Shown here in pieces: positions 9,679 to 17,842 of a DNA stretch of 64,000 bases. Origin of the DNA: Paramacrobiotus metropolitanus (Eukaryota > Tardigrada > Eutardigrada > Parachela > Macrobiotidae); the NCBI RefSeq assembly GCF_019649055.1, contig NW_026570318.1:310001-374000 (forward strand), written 5' to 3'. Position numbers and translations under genes: made by a program. Below the pieces are notes generated by a model. The model was not told where the DNA came from, did not search any database, and saw only the letters and a list, made by a program, of their open reading frames with translations. Position 1 is the first letter of the stretch. Every line of letters begins with the position of its first letter.

Positions 9679-11148
9679 ATGGACAGACAGCAGTCAAATC
9701 GCCGATCGAACTCAGGTAATAATACACCGAACGCTCAGAGATTGAGTATAATTTTAACCGATGTTGAACCGCCTCAGATCGAAACTGTACGAATATCGCG
9801 TGCAGTGCAAACTGATGATGTTTTTATTACCGACTACGACCAGTATCAAGCATTGGTACGGCGTATGCAAGAAGATGATGGTGAGAATTTTCCACCAGAA
9901 GAATCGCCAGAAAATCAGCGTAATATTTCAGCTAATAATCAATCGGCACAAAATGTTGCAATAATTCAACCGACTGCACGCACGGTGGAAACACCGGCGC
10001 CAGTTTCAATTTTGCCGATTAATCTGGGTGTTTCGCGTAGCGAACCGCCGTCAGTTCAACCGGTGCGAGATGTACAAAATGAATCGGCACAAAATGTGCA
10101 AAATTTAGCTACTGTAGCACAACCGACTGCTGGGTCTTCACAGGAAGCCCGGAGTGAACTACCGTCGGGACACGGAGTAATTCGTCTGAGTTATCCCGTG
10201 CCACATGAAATACAATTAACCGAAACACCGGTGATCACACCGCTACCGATTACAGTGCCAGGAGCACCGCAAATGCATATGGCTACTGTAAACTATAATA
10301 ATGAGCGTCATACTTTTATTTTGGGACCGGAAAGAGTAGGAGTTAACACAGGAGTGAATACTTCGGTTCCTCCTCAACCGAACGTACAGCCGAGGATGAT
10401 TTCAATATTAAATCGTCCTGTACTACCGACACCAGTGCCGCCGGTGCAACCGCGTATGGTGGTTGCCCCGCCGAATACGACGGTGAGACTTCGACCAGCG
10501 AACGAAAATCCACCGTCGCAACATCGTTTTATAATTTCTCCAACCGATCGACCGCAATATCCCGTCAGTCGAATAGTTAGACCGGGTGTTGTTAATATTA
10601 GACAGCCGACTCGGTTGCCAGGTATTATGTCACCGACTCCACCGTTGTCGCAGAGTGGCACTGTGCCAACTGCGCAGTCAGACCGCGTGCCAAAGAAAGC
10701 TGATGATGGGCAACCATCACCACCGAAAATACCGCGACTGTCTACAGAGACAGTTGAAAATCAGACAACCGAACCTGTTTTACGCGAGTCTGAGCGTAGA
10801 CAACGATTACGTGAAGAACAGGAAGATCTACAGCGAAAGATCTGCCAAGTGCGTGATCAGTTAAATCGTAGCTATTTTGACGATAGCGACGATGAAAATG
10901 AACCGGGTAAATTGCGAATCGACGAACAAAATGTCAAAGTAGCGGAAATAGACCGATCAAGGCAGGATCAGACGGGAGGAAATGTCGAACTTCCTACTCG
11001 ATCTGCTTCACCTGAAATACCGGAGCAGAATCCTGTAATTAAAGCGGAAAGTAAAAATCATCGCCGAAAGATTCGGATGATTCATCGCCAGTACTTGTTA
11101 CTGTATCACCGCCCGAACCGTCTACAGCAGAAGACGAATTGTCTTTAA
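9679..11148 (+). CDS. Accessory ORF 1 of element A: Pro-rich disordered protein with terminal coiled coil
   Basis: ATG at 9679 opens 489 codons. Most of the protein is low in hydrophobic residues and rich in Pro, Gln, Asn, Ser and Val, with repeated short segments (for example NxSAQNV twice), so it is probably disordered. Near the C-terminus (from about 10780) lies a charged heptad stretch (ESERRQRLREEQEDLQRK) followed by an acidic patch DDSDDENE, then a basic cluster NHRRKIR. No membrane segment or enzyme motif was seen, so it is not an env. From 11055 the -1 frame becomes the more protein-like one and leads into the next ORF. The last about 30 residues annotated here may therefore not be the real C-terminus. 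No family recognised. Confidence 0.7.
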   Translation: MDRQQSNRRSNSGNNTPNAQRLSIILTDVEPPQIETVRISRAVQTDDVFITDYDQYQALVRRMQEDDGENFPPEESPENQRNISANNQSAQNVAIIQPTARTVETPAPVSILPINLGVSRSEPPSVQPVRDVQNESAQNVQNLATVAQPTAGSSQEARSELPSGHGVIRLSYPVPHEIQLTETPVITPLPITVPGAPQMHMATVNYNNERHTFILGPERVGVNTGVNTSVPPQPNVQPRMISILNRPVLPTPVPPVQPRMVVAPPNTTVRLRPANENPPSQHRFIISPTDRPQYPVSRIVRPGVVNIRQPTRLPGIMSPTPPLSQSGTVPTAQSDRVPKKADDGQPSPPKIPRLSTETVENQTTEPVLRESERRQRLREEQEDLQRKICQVRDQLNRSYFDDSDDENEPGKLRIDEQNVKVAEIDRSRQDQTGGNVELPTRSASPEIPEQNPVIKAESKNHRRKIRMIHRQYLLLYHRPNRLQQKTNCL

Positions 11149-12239
11149 TGCTGGACGCAGCGTTTGAATTTTTCCGTCAGTTAAAAAACAGGGAGAGAGC
11201 AGCTGCGTTTAATTATCTATATCAGAATTATCGAACGCATATAAATCGACAGGCTGATCGAGAACAATTTCGATTAGCTATTCAAGGTGCAGTTAATCGG
11301 GGCGAGATGCTCGAAGTGCATATTAATTGGTCACCGACCATAATGTACTCACCGACATATCTCCGGCAGACTTGGTACCAATTAATGGTAATTAGTACAC
11401 CGGAGAGCTTTCGAGAAGCCGTTACTATCGCCGTACGCGATATTCATAATCGACAGGGATCTACCGTGGCAGAGATTGCCAATTATATCACTTTAACTAT
11501 GCCGATGAATCTAGTTGCCCCCGCACAGCAGTTTCCTATGATTTTGGAAGCTGTTCATGAGCTAGTGCGTCGGGAGGTTTTGATCACCAGTCTCAATGTG
11601 CCGCGTTATGCACTTGCAGACAGTAATCGAACGCGAATGAGTTCTATTACCGGGATCCCAGTTAAAGAACTGGGTATTCCGTCACCGGACCGCAAGCGTA
11701 AGAACGTAAAGATCGTTCAACCACCGCCCCCGCCTCCAGAACCGACTTCTAGTGTTCTGATTGAGGTTATTAGTCAGATTGTGCGATCCCGCCAAGAACC
11801 GACTCAGGGACGAATAATGGATCGTCTTCGACACCGTTATAATCCTGAGGCAGTAGCAATTGCCCTTAATCGCGAGTATGAAGATAGCCGACTGTTACGT
11901 CGATTTAATAATAATCGATTGGCTGAATATCATACTATTTCACCGAATATATCGTTTTTAAGTAATTATCCACTGTTTGATGCGAGACAGTGGCAAGAAG
12001 TTGTACTGCGTACAATCAAGGAGATCGCTGATCCAAATGGATCTACAATCGATGAAATAATTCAGTATATTCGCACGATCCGTCCCGATATGGGAAATCG
12101 TGTTGACCATTACGTAGAATTAGCCGCGTCTGAACTCGTGTTGGATCCGATCATTATTTCTCATAATGATCCACAGCGAGGTATTACTTGGCGAATTAAT
12201 GGAGCCGTTGATCAAGCAGGCTCATCATCGCGCCGTTGA
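11148..12239 (+). CDS. Accessory ORF 2 of element A: four winged-helix repeats resembling linker-histone H15 domains
   Basis: The first ATG (11148) overlaps the previous stop as TAATG. The frame is open and protein-like from 11055, so it may be fused to accessory ORF 1. Numbering from TTG 11139 (366 residues), four repeats are visible at about 5-64, 90-160, 205-267 and 284-353. Repeats 2 and 4 show the linker-histone globular pattern: a helix with A-x-x-x-I/L, then NRQGST or DPNGST, then AEIANYI or DEIIQYI, then a third helix. A basic linker (PDRKRKNVK) and a run of six prolines separate repeats 2 and 3. H15-type winged helices bind DNA or nucleosomes, so a nuclear DNA-binding role is plausible. 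The assignment is by eye and needs profile or structure comparison. Confidence 0.65.
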   Translation: MLDAAFEFFRQLKNRERAAAFNYLYQNYRTHINRQADREQFRLAIQGAVNRGEMLEVHINWSPTIMYSPTYLRQTWYQLMVISTPESFREAVTIAVRDIHNRQGSTVAEIANYITLTMPMNLVAPAQQFPMILEAVHELVRREVLITSLNVPRYALADSNRTRMSSITGIPVKELGIPSPDRKRKNVKIVQPPPPPPEPTSSVLIEVISQIVRSRQEPTQGRIMDRLRHRYNPEAVAIALNREYEDSRLLRRFNNNRLAEYHTISPNISFLSNYPLFDARQWQEVVLRTIKEIADPNGSTIDEIIQYIRTIRPDMGNRVDHYVELAASELVLDPIIISHNDPQRGITWRINGAVDQAGSSSRR

Positions 12240-12577
12240 ATAATTTAAAATTATTGAATAATCGACTACTGTAGCATTAACACAGTAGATATTGTACCGA
12301 TTAAATTGCGTTATAATATCACCGAAAAATCCCCACGAACTTGTGGTCCGTATCTCCGCGTAAATTATGCAATCGATAAATTAACCGAATAATATTCTAA
12401 AAAAATAATAGAAAAATCCCCGAATAATCGTGGTCCGTACCTCTAGTACCGATCATGTATCGAATTGTTATCGTTTAACGACGTACCGAATAAATCGATT
12501 AAATTATCGTTTAAATTATCGTTTAAATGACGGGTAAATAATTGAAGATTAATACGAATAATCTTCTTGTAGACCGA
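12240..12577 (+). promoter_or_regulatory. Second intergenic gap of element A with two more copies of the spaced motif
   Basis: Copies at 12330-12355 and 12417-12443, both TCCCC plus ten bases plus GGTCCGTA(T/C)CTC. The 14-nt distance from CCCC to GGT is the same as in the first gap, although the bases between differ. The rest is AT-rich with frequent TTATCG and ACCGA words. Confidence 0.6.
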
Positions 12578-15337
12578 ATGGAGCCGCTGTCGAACTCGTG
12601 TGATCGCTGCAAGCATAACACGAACAATCGGAAATGCACCGACTGTCTTTTTGGACAGAACATCGACAATATGAATCCAGACACAGTCGTAACGCGACTG
12701 GTCAGCGAAGTGATGCATGCCAATTTGGATGCATACACCACCCTTATGGAATCGCGTTATGAATCGATCCTCCAGCGGAAACCGTGGTTGTTGGCACAGA
12801 TCAACGACGCAGTTCGCGAATTTGTAAATAGCCGACGGGACCATTGGCAGCAAGTGCCAGATCCTGGAGCAGCACCGTCGCAGATGGCGATGCGGTTTAA
12901 CGCACCGTCACAACCGAATACACAGGTAAATAATTACCTAGCGGGTACTTTATTATCGGCAGAAGAGTGGGAAATGATTCCCTTAAACCGTTCTATTCCC
13001 AGTACGTGGGAAAATGATATTCTAAATTTTGATGTTAATTTACCGCAGGCATATATGATGCCACAGCAACCGATGTTGAATTATCAACAATTTCCGCAAC
13101 AGTTCCTACCGGCGCAAAATGCGCAATATCCGCAAGCTGACTGGGCATTTAATCAGCCGCAGTATCAGCAATATCGTCAACCGATGCCGATGCAGGTACA
13201 TGAATTAAAAATTTGTGATGTACCATCGTGTAAATTATGTAAAATTCAGTCTAACACTCCGTCTGTACAGCAGGCGACGTGCAGTACCAGCACTATCGAC
13301 CCGTGGCTCGCTGAGCGCGGATATCGGCCGAATGTCGCGCAGCAGTTTGGTTCCCGAACTGCCAGTCAACCGCAGAATGTCGAGCGTCAGCCAAGCACGT
13401 CGCGTAATCAACCGGACGCGCGTGCGGGACTGATGAAGAAAGTAAGTAATATGTCGTTAGAGGAATCGACTACGTCAGTGGGAAATGAGTGTTTACAACC
13501 TTCCTCTGACAGTAGTAGCGGCAGACCTCCGTTTGGTGGCCGCCACCGAATTGAATATAATTTAGAACCGTCTGCGCATCATTCGCATTCGCGCAAGAAT
13601 ATCGTAGTCGAAGGTAGAGACTTAACCGAATTAAATAATAAATTGTCTGCTGAATTGCAGAGACGAAACAGCAGACAACGCAATCGCGATAACATTCGAT
13701 CGGCTGAATATCAGCAACAATCGTCGCAATCGCAGCAGCCTAAGCAGAATGTTCGACCGGCTGGAGATCAGCAGTCGAGTAATCAGAATAAACCGGCTGG
13801 AAATCAGCAGCGCGATGTTCATCGTCGCGGATACCGTGATAATCGTCAGTTGCAGATTGATCCTGCGACTGTTATTAAAGATGTGATGCACATTGTTAAT
13901 AATGTCGAAATCTATGTGCACAAATTAACCGGCGTCTTGGGAATCGCGAATCGTGAAGAAAACCCAGACGTAGCGCAGATCCGTAATATGATCCATGAGT
14001 CTGTGGATTTGTTGGAACGAATCGGGCTACGAGGCCGTATGTTGGAAATCGACTATGCTAACGTCGATTTAATACGATCGCTGGACGTGCAGAAATATGC
14101 GACTCGCCGTTCGAACTCTCTGCGTACAGCGTTGGACATTAGTCAGCTGTACGTACCGATCACCGCTGTGGACATTGAAGTTTTATCTCAATTCCGCATT
14201 TTTGGCGATAAAAATACGGAGACATTTCTCCTGCAATTTATCTTACCGGAAACCGATCCCGCAAAGTTTTATTTCTTTTGTCGGGTAGCCAGTAATCTGA
14301 ACCGTTGTACTCGTAACCGACATATCGACTGGATGTCGATACCGTATAATACCGGGCTGAAGACTGCAGTTATGTGCATCTTAGCCGCGCTGCTTGGAAG
14401 CCACAGCGCTCATAATTACATCTATAAGCAGAAAGATCGGCCGGAATATCGGAAAATGCGCGATAAGATCCTGTTATTGGGTCAACCGAAAAGCGAACAG
14501 CAGGAGGCACAGGAATTACGTGATATTCTTGCCGCCGCTGGCCAGACCGAAATGGACACCAATCAGGGTGGTCCTAATCAGTTTTATGATGATATGGACG
14601 AGCGGATGAAGCGATTCGCAGACCGTCAAAATCAGTACGAAACCGGCACCAGCTTCAATAAGCGGAAGCACGTGCCTGATTCACCGGATACTCTTGCGGG
14701 AAGTAAAACCGAACAGCCAGTATATAAAATGCGAGTCGTAAATACTCCTACGGCGAGCAAAGGCAATGCTGCAGGGAATCGGTCTGCACAGCCACAGTTA
14801 GGAGTGGCAGGATGTATGAATCCGCCGCCCAAACCGAACGCGCCCACGGGAAGTAAACCTGTGTTGATTCCACGAGCGGTGGAGAATAAACAGGCCGTGG
14901 CAGTATCGTCAGCTCCAGCGTCGATTAGCTCGACGACTGTGAAATTGACAGGTACGAGTACTGTACCAGTAGATAATAACTTACGTTCACCGGCCAATAA
15001 TGGCGATAATAAAAAACCGAATAATAGTAATAAACCGAAAGTTGCAGGAAAAGTGCAAGGACATCAACAATCGGCTGCTCCTGTGCCAACTGCATCTGCT
15101 CCAGCTGAACAGCCTGGACAAATGAAACCGGACGAAGCTGCAAAGTTGGCAGCATTGAATGCTCGTAATGAAAGGTTACTGAGCACTATATCGTTATCGC
15201 GTATGAAACCGCACGAGCGAAAGTTTTACGAAACTACTCAGAGTTTCCGCGATCATGTGGAACCGTCAAGTGATGAGTATGTGCATAGCATACTGAAAGA
15301 CTTGGTTAATAAGAAAATTACCGATAATCGACATTAG
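12578..15337 (+). CDS. Accessory ORF 3 of element A: 920-residue protein with N-terminal CxxC-CxxC zinc site
   Basis: ATG 12578 fits best; an upstream TTG at 12542 is in frame. Near the N-terminus is C-DR-C-x8-C-TD-C, a likely zinc ribbon or knuckle. A Gln/Pro/Tyr-rich stretch follows (about 13040-13200), then a Gln/Asn/Ser/Arg-rich low-complexity part with repeated PAGDQQ and PAGNQQ words. A well-ordered, mixed helical region comes next (about 13850-14480, from DPATVIKDVMHIV to ILLLGQP), and then a Pro/Ala/Asn-rich tail. The ordered central region resembles a folded domain that I cannot name. There is no transmembrane helix, so it is not an envelope protein. The layout (zinc site, disordered arms, compact core) would suit a nucleic-acid or particle-associated protein; that is inference. 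Confidence 0.72.
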   Translation: MEPLSNSCDRCKHNTNNRKCTDCLFGQNIDNMNPDTVVTRLVSEVMHANLDAYTTLMESRYESILQRKPWLLAQINDAVREFVNSRRDHWQQVPDPGAAPSQMAMRFNAPSQPNTQVNNYLAGTLLSAEEWEMIPLNRSIPSTWENDILNFDVNLPQAYMMPQQPMLNYQQFPQQFLPAQNAQYPQADWAFNQPQYQQYRQPMPMQVHELKICDVPSCKLCKIQSNTPSVQQATCSTSTIDPWLAERGYRPNVAQQFGSRTASQPQNVERQPSTSRNQPDARAGLMKKVSNMSLEESTTSVGNECLQPSSDSSSGRPPFGGRHRIEYNLEPSAHHSHSRKNIVVEGRDLTELNNKLSAELQRRNSRQRNRDNIRSAEYQQQSSQSQQPKQNVRPAGDQQSSNQNKPAGNQQRDVHRRGYRDNRQLQIDPATVIKDVMHIVNNVEIYVHKLTGVLGIANREENPDVAQIRNMIHESVDLLERIGLRGRMLEIDYANVDLIRSLDVQKYATRRSNSLRTALDISQLYVPITAVDIEVLSQFRIFGDKNTETFLLQFILPETDPAKFYFFCRVASNLNRCTRNRHIDWMSIPYNTGLKTAVMCILAALLGSHSAHNYIYKQKDRPEYRKMRDKILLLGQPKSEQQEAQELRDILAAAGQTEMDTNQGGPNQFYDDMDERMKRFADRQNQYETGTSFNKRKHVPDSPDTLAGSKTEQPVYKMRVVNTPTASKGNAAGNRSAQPQLGVAGCMNPPPKPNAPTGSKPVLIPRAVENKQAVAVSSAPASISSTTVKLTGTSTVPVDNNLRSPANNGDNKKPNNSNKPKVAGKVQGHQQSAAPVPTASAPAEQPGQMKPDEAAKLAALNARNERLLSTISLSRMKPHERKFYETTQSFRDHVEPSSDEYVHSILKDLVNKKITDNRH

Positions 15338-15884
15338 TCGAACCGGCACATGTGCTGCGATTGGCACTGCTGGGCGCTACTGCTGACTGCTTGACGTTGA
15401 TATGCTGTCCGATGCGGATCCGAACGCTGACGAAAAGCTGGACACCGAATAAAGCGGATAAAGCTGTAATTTGGAGGATGACGATTCTCCGGAATGGGAA
15501 AAGCATCATTGGAATGGATCTCATAAAATTGCATTTGATTTTGTGATTGTTAACAATAGAATATGCCGCCCTTGTGGTCGCATTTTGCTCATACCTTTGC
15601 CTAATCGTGTTGCGTGTTTTGTTGCCGTTTTTGCATGGGCTTCGGAGGGCCTCGCCGTTCCACCCGTGGCATGTTAGGAGGTTGGTGCTGCCGTATAGAT
15701 AGGCAGAGTCGCGCCACTTCCGTTGCACTTTTGCGCACTTGCACGTGCGAGCTGTTTTTCGTTTCCACCGATCTGCGATCGGTTTGGATTTCACTGGGCC
15801 GTCTTCTCCGCAGAATCTACATTCTACGGATCGATGTGTTTTTCCGCATGAGATTTGTGTTCTGGGCATTGTGCCTTTATTCAT
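15318..15884 (-). CDS. Possible antisense ORF across the 3' LTR of element A
   Basis: An ATG inside the 3' LTR (15884) opens 188 codons on the minus strand, running out of the LTR through the 3' untranslated region to the end of accessory ORF 3. The N-terminal part, encoded in the LTR, has a Cys pattern (CRFCG ... CKC) among basic residues. The 5' LTR copy opens the same N-terminus but stops soon after. Antisense genes starting in a 3' LTR are known in some retroviruses, so the position is suggestive. An open frame of this length could also be a by-product of composition. Confidence 0.2.
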   Translation of the reverse strand: MNKGTMPRTQISCGKTHRSVECRFCGEDGPVKSKPIADRWKRKTARTCKCAKVQRKWRDSAYLYGSTNLLTCHGWNGEALRSPCKNGNKTRNTIRQRYEQNATTRAAYSIVNNHKIKCNFMRSIPMMLFPFRRIVILQITALSALFGVQLFVSVRIRIGQHINVKQSAVAPSSANRSTCAGSTNVDYR

Positions 15885-15965
15885 TTTCTTCGAAAATTAA
15901 TAAACGATCGTTTGTGGCTGGCGTTTGTTCTGTTTTTCCTTAGCAGCGTGAGCGCCACGCTGACA
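15672..15965 (+). repeat. 3' LTR of element A
   Basis: 294 bp, same ends and sequence as 415-708, with AATAAA at 15899-15904. The sequence directly upstream (GGGCTTCGGAGGGCC...) is only weakly purine-rich, so the polypurine tract is not obvious. CTGT at 15966-15969 closes the insertion. Confidence 0.95.
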
Positions 15966-15969
15966 CTGT

Positions 15970-16590
15970 GTATTACCGGTATGTACGCATACGATCGGAT
16001 TAATGACTGGATTTAGGTTAGATGAAGAACGATAACCTAAGAGATTCCATTCCTTATTATTGTTTGTTGAGAAGGCAGCGCACGCTATGCATGGATCTGA
16101 TCGAGATAATCGCTTCAGCGAGCCTTGTCGGTCGAAGACAAGATCAATTCGCTGCAATTATTGTGTAATGCCCACCTGGGTCAGGATAATGCACACAAAT
16201 TCTCCGTAAACCTGTTTGGATAGCATAAGATTTCTGTTTACGCAATTCTGGTATTTATAACCTGGGAATCTCATGATGCATGTAACAGCTCAATAAACCA
16301 GCGGTCCGAGGTTTCCCAATAAAAAATTTCGGCGTCGTACACAGATTAAGCCCCTCAAGGATAATATTGATTCCCGTCAGCTATTTAGTCGAAACGCAGT
16401 TTTACAAGGACTGATGGTCCCAGTTCGTACAGTCATATGTACATTGTATAATACATACCTATATGCAACCATATCTGGCTTTTTTTTTCAACTGGTAAGT
16501 TTGTTTTTCGGCTTCGGCCAGCATACATAACAAATCGCCTGGCTTTTTTGTAAATTACGTAAATCGTTAAATTGGCTTTTGCCGCTGTTA
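15970..16590. other. Right flank of element A, no gene seen
   Basis: About 620 bp of unremarkable sequence with a T-rich run near 16480. No ORF with protein-like composition was found on either strand. Confidence 0.4.
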
Positions 16591-16591
16591 G

Positions 16592-16770
16592 TACTTAGTA
16601 GCCTTTATCGCCCTGTTCTCCCTCTTCCAGTTTTGGCTCACGGTAGTCGCGCAGCCGAATACTGAAGAAATACCGCCTGATTTTGATTTCAAAAACCAAA
16701 ATCTGCCCGAATGCCCGGAGAATGCATTTTCGAAAACAAAGCTGTCGGAAAGCACTGCCCAAAGGTTAAC
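16592..16770 (+). CDS. Possible exon encoding a signal peptide
   Basis: The frame through GCC 16601 is open from 16592 to a GTAAGT donor-like site at 16771. It reads a hydrophobic stretch (AFIALFSLFQFWLTVVAQ) followed by a polar acidic part, which looks like a signal peptide and the start of a secreted protein. There is no ATG in this stretch, so a 5' exon would be needed. Bases after about 16801 also have an open frame (to TGA near 16987) that might be a following exon. The opposite strand is open here too. Uncertain. Confidence 0.25.
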
Positions 16771-16989
16771 GTAAGTGTGTAGCCGGCAATTACATCCGCA
16801 GGCCGCAGCAGACGTCATGACCGGATTGACACTTGCAACAACAACCGTTACATCTCTTACAACATTTGTTAAAGTGGCATTGCTGATGATTGCCGAAGTA
16901 CGGAGAGGCAGTTTTACGCTCTCGATGGAAAGAAGAGGATATATCAACATTAACAAACAGCTGAATGTTGGCGCCGGGGTGAATTGAGC

Positions 16990-17842
16990 GGCTGATGTGT
17001 GGGTAATCGAAAACGCAAACGCAGTCGAAACAGTAAGTACGCCATCACGCAGTTCATTGGATAACCTTTTAAGGGTATTTTTAAGAGCTTTTTAAGGATT
17101 CACTTTATAAGGGTGGTTCCGCTTTTTACTGTCAAATCTTTCTCTTTTACATTTTACTTTCTATAAACAATTTCAACTTGCAGTAACACGATTACACAGC
17201 CAGCTAAGCGTGAATGTTGTTGTTACACGCGTTTAATAAGACAGTACTTGGCTGGCGCCATCCGTTATTAAAGTGCACTGGCGTATTACTTTGTATTAAT
17301 TCAATGATTTAATAAATGTTAATAATGGAAGTGTGCCAATTGTAGTACCAAATTCACGTACAGCCGGTTGGACGAGCAGTATTACCGTTATGGCGTGATA
17401 ATTCTTCTCACCTCACCGGCTCATAAAATTTCTGACAGTTTTGCCAACATATCGGCGATTGGATGGATCGAGTAACTTCTTTATAATCGAAATCGACGTT
17501 GCAAAATTGCAAAGGATCTATAATCGCGAAACAGTTCGTAATAACAACACGAATACTGTGGTTTACCAGCAACCGACATTCAAGGTTATTGATCACGTTA
17601 ATACATTATCAGGTTAATACATTGTAATTTTAGCAAAAGCAAGCTGAAGTTTAACGTGTACATATTACACAGCCGCGCAGTAATGTTGGTATAATCTTAC
17701 ATGCGTCTGGCACATTCTAAATATAATCTGTTTACTCAAAAATTAGAAAACGCATCCGCCGTTACAACTAACATCGCAAATAATCTGAAATTACTGTTTA
17801 AAATGATTAAATTTTTGAAGAAAGAAATACAAAACTGAGTGA
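16990..17842. other. Gene-free stretch left of R1
   Basis: AT-rich intergenic DNA; no coding, repeat or RNA feature that I can support. Confidence 0.4.

Larger units (their letters stand above)
415..15965 (+). mobile_element. Element A: 15.55-kb Ty3/gypsy-type LTR retrotransposon with an accessory gene block
   Basis: The element is bounded by two 294-bp LTRs beginning TGTTAG and ending GCTGACA, flanked by CTGT duplications. Inside, in order, are a leader, Gag, CCHC nucleocapsid, protease, RT, RNase H and integrase, then three extra ORFs (9679-15337). The gene order protease-RT-RNase H-integrase and the YLDD RT motif place it in Ty3/gypsy. It is two to three times the usual length of 5-8 kb. 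No env-like gene is visible: none of the extra ORFs has a signal peptide or clear membrane segment. The LTRs appear identical, so the insertion is recent. Several frame breaks and one internal stop exist and are described with each gene. Confidence 0.93.

Noticed and set aside
9679-15337. An env gene downstream of pol in element A
   Set aside because: No signal peptide, fusion segment or transmembrane anchor in any of the three ORFs.
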